Of a DNA stretch of 64,000 bases, positions 1 to 13,215 are shown one piece after another. A model generated the notes under the pieces. That model was given only the letters and a program-made list of their open reading frames with translations, had not been told where the DNA came from and did no database searches. Every line of letters begins with the position of its first letter. Position 1 is the first letter of the stretch. The position numbers and the translations under genes were made by a program. The DNA lies in the NCBI GenBank assembly GCA_948470475.1, contig OX419346.1, positions 4,725,231 to 4,789,230 of the forward strand, given 5' to 3'. Origin of the DNA: Galaxea fascicularis. Lineage: Eukaryota; Cnidaria; Anthozoa; Scleractinia; Euphylliidae.

Positions 1-1925
1 TTCTTACCAATGGTGCTCCGCTAAATTGCTCCGCTATTACAATAAAATAAACGCCATTCTTCATCATTTTGAAAGTTCTTCCTTATTGGCTAATAAAATA
101 TTTCGTGTCATATACACTTTAAAGCTTTGAAGATTATGGAGTCGTGTATCTACAAAATCAAGACCAATCAACAATAAATAATTTTAGCTTGCATGTGAAA
201 AATAGTATGCAGTAATATTCTTAGATGCTGAATGATCTAAGTGCGCTTTGAAAGGTGGTTCTACGATTTGAAACTTTACACGGAATCCTAATCTTACTGA
301 GACGTATGTTGTTGATGGTGTTTTTCTCAAGGGGGTTCCTAATACTTTTGATTCTGCCCTGGAAGAAATTCAATCTTGAATACAACCGTTCAAATTGGGA
401 AGCTACTGAGTCAAACTTTTCTTTTGTAATGTGAAAAACGCTCAACAAAGTGGTACCTCCATTTCAATCTCTAGATCAAATCCTGAAATGTGACCAGGCA
501 AAAGCCGGCAAGCAGAGCTCTCCTGTTTTATTGTTCGTTACGATGGGGGAGAAGCGGATTTTTACATACTTCGAGCCAGCATATAAATTCATGTTTCTGT
601 GCGACATCATTCCGAGATGAAAACTATTGAGCGGTGGTTTTTTGCATTTCTGTTTAGACATTGATAAGAGTTGGACCACTTATTTTATATATTCCTATCC
701 GCGATGAAAAGAATAAAAAAAACTCCATCATGCATTTTGGCTTAATACAGTCCATTGATCGCGCACGCAACAAGCAAAGCTCGCGCAGACATAGAGAATC
801 TCAGCTTTATGAGATCACAGCATTTTAGTCTTAATTGATTGAAGGACTAACGAATGAATTGAGGCAGGGTTGCCAGCAACTGTAGTAACTTCGTTTAGAG
901 CGGAAAGTAGGAATGCGATGGAAATTGCTTCTCATTATACTACTATATTCTAAAGCGGGTACAAGAGGTACTGCTATGCCAAACGGTATGTACCTTTACG
1001 CACAGTAACAGTCAACAACCAATCGTTTGTTGATTGAGAGAGTGAAAACGTGGCAAATACATGTACTTTTAAAATGTATCAGTAGATAATTATTCCTTAA
1101 TCGTATTTCATATTTCACATATTGCTTTATAGAGGGGACACTCAAAAGCACGAACTATGGATAGTCTCTGATTTCTGTCAGAATCAAATTAATAATGTTT
1201 AACAGGTCACCTACTTAAAACAGTCTTGTAATTAGCTGCAAGTCACCCATGCCATGCACTGTCTTGAATATTTTAACTTGTGGGAGTAAGGGGCTCCCTT
1301 CAGCAAACTTTAAGGGGGCCTTGTCCCCCCCCTGAATTGTTTTTCCGTCATCATGAAGTGACCTTCAAGTCACCCCGAGAATTTTCCAGCACCTGCTCCT
1401 TCTGACGAGGCCAGCGGCTCTATCCCTCGTTTTCTTAGCCCTTATCAGTTATCTACTTCGCATTAGCCATATTCTTTTAAGTAATATACGTTTTCGAGAT
1501 CCTTGTGACAGAGGTGAAGTTTTGGACAAGGAATTTGAAACATTAGGCGCACAAAAACAAGACCGGACGGTTATCAACGAGCAATCGCGGAAGAATGCAT
1601 AATGACTGTCATTAATCATTCTTCAACGTACGGAATTATTCGGTGTTAACAACAGACTCACGACACTCGGAGCAAATCGCCGTGGGCTATAACTTGTTCA
1701 ACACGAGGTCTGTAGCGCTACGAGTGAACTGACCACTCAAGAGGTTATGTAAGTATTCTCCGTGACTGAGTTCAGTGAGAGAAGTTTAGCATTCGCAAGA
1801 GATAACAATGATATTTACAGGTACTCTGAGGAACATGCTAATTTTCAAGGAGAGACAAAAGGAAATGACGGACTGGCCTCAAAGGGATGATTTCCTACTA
1901 CGTCAGGAGCTCCTTTTACTACGAC

Positions 1926-1978
<53 letters not shown>

Positions 1979-2610
1979 CAATTTGTGAAGATGAGCGCTC
2001 TCACCACTGCGCCAACCCTGCTCCTCGGGCAGGGTTTATTTTCAGCAATAAACAACAACCACAACAACACAATTTACAATTTTACATCAATGACATTTCA
2101 TCTGTGGTTATTTTTACGGATCCACTTGCAAAATGGAAAAGGTTTTTGACAACATGAATTTTGAACAACCGTAAGTGACGCGCCAAAACAAACTTTAATC
2201 ACAAAGGAAACTACACATCGTGCCCAATAAAGTTAACATTGATACGAGATCACGAGATCGCAAATGACGTGGGCGGTAAGGGAGGCGGATTCTACAGACG
2301 AAACTGACACCCCTACTTCACCAAGCAAATCTCATGAATTAACGGAAATGATCCAAATAAGCGCTTTCAAGCAGATTAGGGTCTTTTACGGATTGCAGTA
2401 TTTGATGAAATTACGTGCAGCAGAGGCCGTCCTTGTCAAAGGCTGGAGAAAAGGACATTGTGGGAGAGATGCATACTAACTTAGGTTCTGAAAAGTAGAC
2501 GCCACAAAACAGACATCTTCACTTATTTCTGAATTAGATCCGATTAGCGGATTAAAATTACTTGAAAGGAAACCACTCCCGGGTCATCATGGATATTTAT
2601 TTTCCAGACG
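1..2610. other. no recognisable gene; AT-rich flank
   Basis: I see no exon with domain similarity here. Two short minus-strand open frames (221-448 and 476-679) sit next to each other with no recognisable motif; they could be a decayed retroelement or chance. The only clear structure is the AAT microsatellite annotated separately. The stretch just before 2616 ends where the tandem duplication starts. Confidence 0.5.
1925..1975. repeat. (AAT)n microsatellite
   Basis: About 16 uninterrupted AAT/TAA units, followed by a short AAC-rich tail. Confidence 0.95.
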
Positions 2611-2615
2611 GCAGG

Positions 2616-4992
2616 ATGGTCTAACGGAGGTAGATTGGTGAAAAACAAACATCCTTCTATGTGTTTAATATGTTATCTCTTCTTGATCAGAGTAGAAGGC
2701 TAACTTCGCCAACATCACCTTCCTCTCTTTATCTTACTATATACTGGCTCTCCGCTTTTCATTTATCTGATGATTGCTTTGTGTCTCGTGAATGGTTGCT
2801 CTGCATCAGAAGATTATTTCTATCATTTCATGACTAGTAACAAATTCTGCGGTTGCTGTAATTATTCCGCCCTTCAAATATCAGAGATTTGTTTGTATTG
2901 ATAACCACATTTGTGTGGGGGTGGGGGAAAGGCTTCTCCGTGACACGCCTACGGTACTCTAAACTCTCCTGACAAAGGTAGTAATGATTATCCGGTGAAG
3001 TTTACGTCAGCACTATCGTTTTGAAACTCCTATTTGAATGGTATTCAAATGCCATTTTAATTACCGAAAGGCATGCTTGAGTGACTTGGAAGAGAGAGGG
3101 TAAATTATATTTATTTCAGTGTCCTATATACGTCTGTCTCAACTCCCCGTCAGACTATCGCCGCAAAGCACTTCAGGACTAGAAAATGAGTGGTCTGGCA
3201 TTCGTCTTCGTTTTTGTCATCGTAAGTAAACAAGCTATCGCCATGGTTTATCCAAAAGGTAAATGCATTTATTGCCTTTGTTTGTTAATGACGGGTCGCC
3301 ATTTGCAACGATTTGAATCGTTGCTACCTCGAAGATTTTGCATTATCATTGGCAGTGACAGTATCCATTGTTCCTCTTTAATCATTAACCAATCTTCTTC
3401 TTGTCGACGAATTTTCTTAATGTAAACTCAGTAAAACAATCAGAAGAAGAACAAGTCATTGCCTCGGCATCTGCAAGTACAAGATGGGGGTCATGAGCAA
3501 CATTCTGTCAACAGTCAACAACTGTGATTGTATGTTTCTTATGAAAGACTAACCGTAGTGTTGTGTGTCGACAGAAATGCTAGTGTGGAAAAACATCATG
3601 CGAATACATATGACCGACTATATTGGCCAACTACTGCCTTTGTATTTTGAGTGCTTTTCTTCCGATTAGCATTAATTGGTTTCCTGTTTTTTTTTTTCCT
3701 GATATCTACTAATTTCTTTAATGAGCCGCTTTCTTTAATTAGCCCGCTTTCTAGGCTTGATACTGTTGGTAACTTGTGGCTTCCCAAAGGAAACAATTGG
3801 CTAAGCTGCGGTTTCCGCCATGTTGTCAGGCTAGTAAGAACACCGTGCATATACCGGCATCCAACCTTAACATCAATTTAATCAGAACCTAAAAATACTC
3901 AATCCTCCAGTCCTCCATTAAGCGCAGCTAGAAGATGAAAGACTCTATAATAGGCTTCTTTTTTTCCTTGAAATTGTGAGGTTTTCATATTGATTTGCGG
4001 TTATAGAGTTAATGTTCTGACAGTTCGTATTTTTGCGTGCTGTTCTGGCTAAGTTACTATACTTTTTGTCCTTATTAATGAAAGTTTAAGCACTTGCAAA
4101 TCCGTTTAAAGTAAAAGCCGTTTTATGGTTTTAGGCACTTAATTCCCAGTATAGCATTTACAGCTTGCCAAGTAGTATTTGTACAAAGTCCAGTTCAATA
4201 AGACTTCAAAAGTGCACGCGACGTTTTGTCGTGTCGAGAAATGTTCGTTCGTGAAGCCTTTAACCGTCTCAGAATCAAGTTCTGATCATGTAAATCTCGT
4301 AGTTTCTTGCTCCTCTATGGGCGAGACAAATCTCTTGTTGAGAGTAAGGAATGAAGCCAGGCAGCCTTCTCGTATAGCAAACGTCATCCGTGGAATTTAG
4401 TAAACGTGATTCTTTTTGCCAAAAATTCATGTCAATTACATTTTTTTTTCGAAAAGCGAGAGTTTACCCGACCTGGTACCAAGGTGAGAAAAGAATGCAT
4501 TCAGTGTTTTTTCTTATGATTCCTGGACCTATATTCTTAAAGAAGGTGATATATAAAAAATATTGTATTTGAAAAAGTAAAATGCAACCACTGAAGCGAG
4601 TGAATGTATTATGTTCTTGTGCTTTCAAGAAATCTCTTCGAAATTAAAATAGATTTATTTGTTAAATGTGAAAAAAACTAAAATGCAATTCATTTAGGCG
4701 AGTGCCTGTATTCTACCCTTGTTCTTTCAATAATGAAAAAATAAATAAATAAATAAATAAATAACCAAGATATAATTAGTACAAGGTGATTAAATCAGCA
4801 ATACTAACGACAATTTGCAATGGGAGGTATTCTATTTTAGATTAACAAAACTATGATGGGGTCTCGTTTTCTTTGAATGTGAAATTCAATTCACAGTTCC
4901 ATCGACCTCACGCATAGCTTCATAGATCAATCGTTTGTAATTGTCGAAATGTTCCACGGTCCAGATCTCGAGTCATGTAAAGAAAAAGCTGA
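2616..4992. repeat. tandem segmental duplication, copy 1
   Basis: This block of about 2.38 kb is repeated directly downstream from 4993. Shared landmarks in order are the ATGGTCTAACGGAGGTAG start, the signal-peptide exon, a TTGATACTGTTGGTAAC stretch, AAGACTTCAAAAG, a CGTCATCCGT stretch and a TTCCACGGTC end. The offset is 2377 bp at the start and 2369 bp at the exon. It duplicates the 5' flank, first exon and part of intron 1 of the receptor gene. Scattered substitutions and small indels show that it is not an assembly repeat. Confidence 0.9.
3186..3258 (+). CDS. signal-peptide first exon, copy 1 (discoidin receptor)
   Basis: The exon encodes 24 residues: start MSGLAFVFVF, a hydrophobic core, and a plausible cleavage site after KQAIA. 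It ends in phase 1 at AAAAG|GTAAATG, which matches the phase-1 start of the F5/8C exon at 9166. A second consensus donor (ATC|GTAAGT) lies inside the exon, but its use would break the frame. Because copy 2 lies downstream, this exon would serve as an alternative first exon with its own promoter. Confidence 0.75.
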
Positions 4993-7900
4993 ATGGTCTA
5001 ACGGAGGTAGATTGGTGAAAAACAGAGATCCTTGCTGTATGTGGTATGTTATCTCTTCTTGATCGGAGTAGAAGGCTAACTTCGCCAACATCCTCTTCTT
5101 CCCCTCATCTTACTGTATACTGGCTTGCCGCTTGTGTTTTGTCTGAAGTTTGCCTTGTGTCTTGGTTGCTCTGCAGCAGAAGATTATGTCGAGTTTTCTT
5201 TCATTTCCTGACTAGTATCAAATATTCCGCCCTTCAAAAATATCAGAGGTTTGCATTAGTAACTACATTTTTGTAGAGGGGGGGGGGGGGGGGAGGGCTT
5301 CTCCGTGAGACAACGCACGGTACTCTAAACTCTCAGACAAAGGTAGCTACGTTGATCCGGTGAAGTTTACGTCAACACTAACGTTTCGAACCTCCTATTT
5401 TTTAATGGCATTCACATTCCATTTCAATTACCGAAAGGCATGCTTGAGTGACTTGGTAGAGAGGGAGAGTAAATTATATTTATTTCAGTGTCCTATATAC
5501 GTCTGTCTCAACTCCCCGTCAGACTATCGCTGCAAAGCACTTCAGGACTAGAAAATGAGTGGTCTGGCATTCGTCCTCGTTTTTGTCATCGTAAGTAAAC
5601 AAGCTATCGCCATGGTTTATCCAAAAGGTAAATGCGTTTATTGCCTTTGTTTGTCAATTGACGGATCGCCATTTGCAACGATTTGAATCGTTGCTAATCT
5701 TGAAGAGTTTGCATTATTATTGGCAGTGACAGTATCCATTGTTCCACTTTAATGATTAACCAATCTTCTTCTAAAACAATCAAAAGAAGTCATTGCCTAG
5801 GAATCTACAGGTACTGGATGGGGGTCATGAACAACATTTCGTCAACAGGCAACAACTGTGATTGTATGTTTCTTAAGAAAGACTAATCGTAGTGTACATG
5901 TTGTGTGTCGACAGGAGTGTGCTAGTCTGTAGACTGAACATCATCTAGTGCGGATACACATGACACTATATTGAGCTACTAATGCCTTTGTATTTGAGTG
6001 CTTTTATCCTGATTACCACTGAATTGGTTTCCTGTTCTTTCTTTCTTTTTCTTTTTTTTTTTACAGTTTTTCTTTTTTTACGTGATATGTAATAATTTTC
6101 TTTATTTAGCCGCTTTCTCGGCTTGATACTGTTGGTAACCCGTGGGTTCCCAAAGGAAACAATTGGCTAAGCTGCGGTTTCCGACCTGTTGAAAGACTAG
6201 TAAGAACTTAGTGTATATACGGGCATCCAATCTTCACATCAATTTAATCAGAACCTAAAAGTACACAATCCTCCCGTCCTTCATTAAGCGCAGCTGTAAT
6301 TTTTTGTCCTTATTAATGAAAGCTTAAGTACTTGCAAATCCTTTTAAAGCAGAAACCCTTTTATAGTTTTAGGCACTTAATTCCCAGTATAGCGTTCACA
6401 GCTGGCCAAGTAGTATCTGTACAAAGTCCAGTTCAATAAGACTTCAAAAGGGCACGAGAAGTTTTGTCGTGTCGTAAAATATTCGTTCGTGAAGCCTCAA
6501 CCGTCTCCGATCATGCAAATCTCGTAGTTTCTTGCGCCTTAATGGGAGAGACACATCTCTTGTTAAGGGTAAGGAATGAAGCCAGGCAGCCTTCTCGTAT
6601 AGCAAACGTCATCCGTAGAATTCAGTAAATGTGATTCTTTTTGCCAAAACTTTATGTCAATTACAATTTTTTTTTTCGAAAAGCGAGACTTTAAGGCTGG
6701 TTTTCACCAGCGCATAAGCACAAGCATAAACATAAGCACTAGCGCTCGCATGAAAACATAAGAAGAACGAACCCATGCTTATGGTTTATCCACCAAACAT
6801 AAGCATAATTGTAAGCACAAGAATAACAGAACTGTTGCGTTTTTCTTGTGCTTATGCTTATGCCGAGCGCGTTGCTGGTGAAAACAGGACAAGACAAATG
6901 AGTGGATTCGTTCTCCTTATGTTTCTGCTTATGCTTCCGCTTATGTCGCTGCTGTTTTCATTTGCTCTTTTGCTTATGCTTCATATGGTTGTGCTTATGC
7001 GCTAGTGAAAACCAGCCTTTTTGGGTATTCAGTGTTTTTTCTTATCCGTTCCTGGACATGTACTGTTGAAGAAGACGGTATCTCAAAAAGATTGTATTTG
7101 AAATTAAAACAGATTAAATAAAAGAGAAAAAATAAAATGAAAACCACTGAAGCGAGTGAATGTATTATGCTCTTGTGTTTGCAATAAAACTCTTCGAAAT
7201 TAAAAAAGATTTAGTAAATGAGAAAAAAAAAACTAAAATGCAATCACATAAGCGAGTGCCGTATTCTGCCCTTGTTGTTTCAATAATAATAAAAAATAAC
7301 CAAGAAATAATTAGTGTAAGGCGATTAAACCAGAAAAACAAACGACAGTTTGGAATGGGAGGTATTGTATTTTAGATTAAGAAAACTATGATGAGGTCTA
7401 GGTTTCTTTGTTTGTGAAATTCAAATTCATAGTTCCATCGACCTCACGCATAGCTTCATTAGATCAATCATTTGTAGTTGTTGAAATGTTCCACGGTCTA
7501 TACCTCGGGTCATGAAATGAAAATATAGTCAGTGGTGCAAAATGAAACTAAAAACAAATCACACCAATTCAGTAAGACATAACTGCGAGCAACAGCTCTG
7601 TAATCTCCCAGTTTTCAGGGCACATACTTTTGAGGTGGTCGCTGCTCTATTTGCTTTACGAAAATGTCACTGGCTAGCACCTGGCTACTCAAACCGACAA
7701 AGTTTTAGGGGAGTTCACATTCAGTTGATTTCTAGCGGGTTCTCCCAATTCTTTCAATTCAGGCAAGATGATCGATGTTCTAGACGCTGAGCTATGACTA
7801 ATAAAATTACTCCCACTATCACGTCAGGATGAAATATTAAGGCACAGCGGGGTGAAAACGGTCCACCGCTCTAAATTCTGTAATCGGAGCACGAAAATTA

Positions 7901-10900
7901 AGGGACTTTATCTCGAAATCTAATAGAGAGCTTAAACAACGACGACGACGGGTATCACTTGGATTAATATCTGACATTAATATTTCGCAAAAGTGATCAT
8001 CAAATGGTATGCGGAGAAAGGATAAAAAACGAATCACTGTTTCGAAATGTTGGCCAAACGTCGTTTTATGAGGTTCAGAGCCCCAGGGCCCGGTTGAACG
8101 CTAATCCAAGATTAATCAGGGAGGTCATTTCTCTACCCCAAACGTTGTTCAATGCTGATATTCTGCAAAATTTTAGATTAGGAGAAGTCAATCCTGAAAA
8201 ACAAAAAGCAGTGGAAACGACTTTGATCCAAAAGTTAAAAACTGCAACCAAAGTTTACCCTAATCCTGGATTAGGTTAATCGGCTTTCGAACAACCGGGC
8301 CCAGGGCTTTATGAGCTTCATGAGCTTCAGATCTTGTGTGATAGTCCTAGCATGTCAGATTATCAATCTAGAAACAAGATCACTAAAAGCTAGTAGGGAG
8401 CTTAAACAACGCGGACGACGACGGCAACGAAAATATCATTTCAAATTATAACTTCTTCTCTTTTTGTAACTCTTTCACGATTATTCCAATTTGTTTAACG
8501 TGAAAATTACTGGCGAGCTGTCCAGAGTCTAAATTACTGTAAACGGAAAACACAAACAAACAAAGAAAAAAACTTGTCGTCATGCTCTCACGTTCTCGGG
8601 AAAACCTACAATTTTGTGATTTCACGTTGTTGTTTTGCAGAGGAAGGCAAATAATAAATGCACAAAACTGTAAAACGCACGTGCACAGTGATTATTTTTG
8701 CTCATTGAACCTATTATTTTGTGGTGTTCTCGTTGCCGTCGTCGTTGTCCTCGTTGCTTAAGACCCTGGCAAACGAGGACACGCAGTTGCGGATACATAA
8801 TGTTTCTTCGGCGCGCAAACGCACGGGACACAAAATGAATGTTGCGTTTCCATGCCGAGCAAAAGGGGAAACATTTGCGGACACAAAATGTTTCTGAACA
8901 AAATTAGAAACATTTTTTGTTTCCCCGACACAAAATTTGTGTCCGCAACAAATGTTGCGTGCTCGGGCAAACGGGGAAACTTTTCAGTGTGTCGGCAACA
9001 ATGTGTCCTCGTTTGCCAGGACCTTTAAGCTCCCTTATAGCCCGAAGAAGTCCGCAGTTCCGCGCATGAGTAGTTCTTCTTGAGATTTTATTCCAGCTGT
9101 TAATCACGACTACAACAAAATAGATGAGCTGTTGATTCTTCTTTCATGCCATTTCTTTTTCACAGGTCCTGGATGTGGATCTCTTCTCACCGATCGTATT
9201 GTTAACAAAACGATTAGTGTTCTCGGATCATTCAACTCAAGTTTTGATGAAAGCCATGCTTTATTGAACAACTCTAATGCTTGGTGCTCGCGCGATCTGG
9301 ACAGGCTGCAGTATTTAAGAATCGATCTCGGTAGGCAATTTAACTTTATTTATTGAAACTGCATCATGCACAATCACCTTTTTGTAAATATATTGCCGTA
9401 AAGTGGCAACTAAATCGATTGTTTAAGCTTCTCTCTTATCTCATTTTTTGCAGATAAGCCAGCGGACATTTCTGGCTTTGAGGTTCAAGGAAGAAGTTCA
9501 AGCGACCAATATGTAACGAAGTTTCAGATTAGGTACACCGCGAACGATGATCAATCACAACTTCAGTTCTATCCGAAGGTTTGTTGACCTATGTGTCTGG
9601 TGCCTGCATACTTTCTTTCACAAAATCTTTATGAAATTCAATGTAGCTGCTACAAACATTCTTCTTTTTCATTAGAATCTGGTGACTGTTCCTCCGTATG
9701 ATCGAGCCCTCTCGACTTGAAGAATAAAAATCAAAACAGCTGGCAAACTGCACCAAATCCGATTTGACTCAATTTCATGCAAAAAATGTCAAATTACCTG
9801 GCTTGAGGGACGAATTTTCGTATATCGGCATTATTATGTATGCGATTGAAACCTTAAGGATTTCATATTAGTAAGCCTAGTTTAAGCCACGCTAATGGTG
9901 TACTTAGAGCACTGCCCTAAAATATCGGTTCACTCACTATTTGACCACAAAAGCGTGCAATTTCACTTAAAATTCTTATTTGTCTTTTTTCAATTTCAGC
10001 TTAAATGACCGGAAAAACATTACTCTAAAACTAAAACCTCCCAGCGGCTTTGCCTTGGTTTTTTGATCGCGGCTTTGAATCGGAGGAATCCGCACGAAAA
10101 GAAAGAGTTCCATCCAAATAGTAAACTCTTTTGGGCAAACAAACTTGTTTAACAGGAAAAGTCAGCACTACATGATTCAATTCCCATATTGCGATTGTAA
10201 ATAGTCATTTTACTTTTGTTTGCATATTTATTGACCGGTAGATTGATTGATTCATTGGTTGGTTGGTTACTTGATCATGACTGATTGATCCACTGATTAA
10301 TGGTTGATTATTGCTAGGCATTCCAAATGGCGCCTACATCTGGAGACGAAATTATCCGCTTTTCAATAAATAACACCCAAATGAAAGCTGTGTTGTTTAG
10401 CCCTGAAGAGTGGAATAAGTACATATGCTTGCGAGTTGAGCTCTACGGGTGCGTTCCAGGTAAGTCATACTGAAGCAGACAACAGCGCAGCGCAGTTTTC
10501 TAGTCTAAATTTATAATTATAGCCTAGGGGAAAAAAGAGGGTTTTCAAGGTCACCTGTAGCGGTTTCATACATTCTTCCTACGAAATGTGGAACTGATCA
10601 AGACAGTCTTCTTCTGAGTCTTGATCCTTAGCAACGCGTTGGTTTGTTCGCCTAAAGCAAGTACTGTTGAATTTCACTCAATCCCCGCAAATTTGTCCTG
10701 TAATTGTTTCAGCTGTAACGGTTAACAGGCCCTTACTGTGTCGTTTTGGTATCTAGTGATTCAGAAACCTCGTGTGCTTTGTTTATGACAAGTACTTCTT
10801 TCTAAGACTGTAGCTTTCGATATGGATTTACTGTTTATCTCTTCTTCGCGCCCACTTCTTTTTTCACTGTCTCGTGGCCCGGATAGGCTGCACCTCTTTG

Positions 10901-13153
10901 AAACCTCTAATTTCATTCGATCTTCGTAGGGTGCAGCGCTGTTGTTTTTATTTATGGCATTGTTTTGATTCTTCTTCAACCAATCTTCGAGGTCTTGCAA
11001 ATGGTGCAAGGCAGTCCTCGTGGATTGGCACTGCCAGTCTTTCTTTATTGTTTTGTGACTCCTATATATTAACCCCGAATAGTGCGCTCCCTTCAAGAAT
11101 GTTACCTGAATGAATGTTCCCTGAAGAAATTATTTTACTGCCAACCGTGAAGAATCTCCGGTCAGGAGTGTAACCCAACAGCTGGTGCCCAACAACAAGT
11201 TTTAATCCAACCATTGATTTTTTTTTTATATATTTTATGTTGTTTCCTAGTTGACGGAGGGTATACACCTTGGTCAGATTGGAGTTATTGCTCCAACTCA
11301 TGCGGCAATGGAAAAAAAGTTCGTTACAGAAACTGTTCCAATCCAACTCCTGCAAATGATGGCCTGAAATGCCGAGGAGAACCAATCCAGGCAGTAAACT
11401 GCGTTGGAACGTTCTGCCCAGGTAGGTTTCAAATGAAGAATGATCGTCGCAGTTGTGATCGCAATTTGTACAATTGCGTAAAGAGGCCTGAAAAAATTCA
11501 GGACTTCAACAGGGGTCATTGAACCCAAGACCTCACGATTCCGATGCGATGCTCTACTATTTAAGCTATGAAGCCACTGAAGTTGGGAGCTGGTCAATTT
11601 TGGGTTCATATGTTCCCGTGAATAATGCATATGAAAGAAATCATATGTGAACTGCGGATATGAAATCAAATGAAGAATGATCGTCGCAGTTGTGATCGCA
11701 ATTTTTACGTTTAAACGTAAAGCTAGAGTAATGAGACGAGGCCTTTAAGCACTATGTAAAGCTAGCGTAAGGTAGAGATTTACGGCAACTCTACGTATAT
11801 AAGCACTTGTAAAGCAAGTTAAAGGTGAAGATTTACACCTGCTTTATGTATACGTATACATGAAAATAGATATCTTTAAGCCATGGTTATGGGGGGACAT
11901 GGGGATTTGCGTTGTTGCCGTGTTGTTGTTTTTTTTTAATGCGGTAATCTCAATTTGCGGTGTTGCGGTGATCTCAACCCGAGGTATCCAAACGATGGAA
12001 TCGACAATCGATGACAATCGATATCAATCGATACCAATCAATATCAATTAATCGATTGACCAATCCATGGCGAAGATTCGTGTGGTTATCGATTAGTATC
12101 GATTATCAATACCAATCAATAGATAAATTGGTATCGATTGGTTGTAGATTGGTGAAAACGGAATTGACACTTTGTACGCAGTAATTGTGAACACCATTCA
12201 TTTTCATGTCAACAGGAGAACAATATCTCCCTTCTTTCTCTTTAACGTTAACGGTCCGTCCACGGGAATCCGGATTTTTTTTTGACAAATTAAAAGTTTG
12301 TTCCATGGGCCAACCTTTTGACTTCAAAAAACGGAAAGTGGTTGCATCATTTTTTCACAGAAAAATTCTGGTGACAGAAGTTGTACTTTTGCAAACAATG
12401 AAATTGCCAACAACAGCAGCGTGAGTTGTTGCAAAATGATGAAAAAAGGGGCAATACCTAACCTTGTAATTACAAACCTAATCGTGCTAAAGCAAAGAGC
12501 ACACACATACAAACTAAAAATTCTATGAAGGTGTCAATTGTGTCTAAAAGAAATAAAATATGCAGCAAAAGATAAAAAAGACGTTCTTTTTTTTTTCATC
12601 ATAGTAGAAAGCGATGGGCCATTTTAGTTTTGATGTTTTCCTGCTAGATTTTGGGGTATGTTCTGAGCCGCCAAAAGCGAAAAGCCCAATTATCAGTGGC
12701 TTCGAGCAAAGCGGTCACAGTTGAGTGAAAGGATCGAAAACCAGACTGATATCGTGACAGAATATTATTTTCAGATATATAGGAAGAAAGTTGATCGTAA
12801 ACTATTCTCTTAAAGACTTTTGCTACTGCCGAGATCGCAGAAATTTGGCGATAATTGTTCATATTACTTCTATCGCCCTGCTTGAATATAGGCGTAACTT
12901 TGGGCAATTTCCAGTCATCAGGGAATGTGAGAGTAGATAAACAACAATTAAAAATAATTGAGATATATGGTGAAATAAGGTCAGCACATTCACGAATAAG
13001 CCGACTCGTTAGCCTCTCGAGACCAGCCCTTTAGACTTATTTAGTTTATTCAGTAGCTTTAAAACCTGTCTACTATCAATAGGGCGGAATTCGAAACTAT
13101 TGTTACTTCCTTAACATATTTAAGCGCATTTGAACATTGTATGGAATTTGCGC

Positions 13154-13215
<62 letters not shown>

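Larger units (their letters stand above)
4993..7520. repeat. tandem segmental duplication, copy 2
   Basis: Second copy of the block at 2616-4992. It differs by point changes, a G homopolymer at about 5278-5293, and an insertion of about 330 bp (foldback element 6693-7019) that copy 1 lacks. The right boundary is approximate: similarity fades after the TTCCACGGTC motif near 7500. Confidence 0.88.

Noticed and set aside
8004..8279. 91-codon open frame
   Set aside because: It spans a MITE with inverted termini and has no protein-like pattern of its own.
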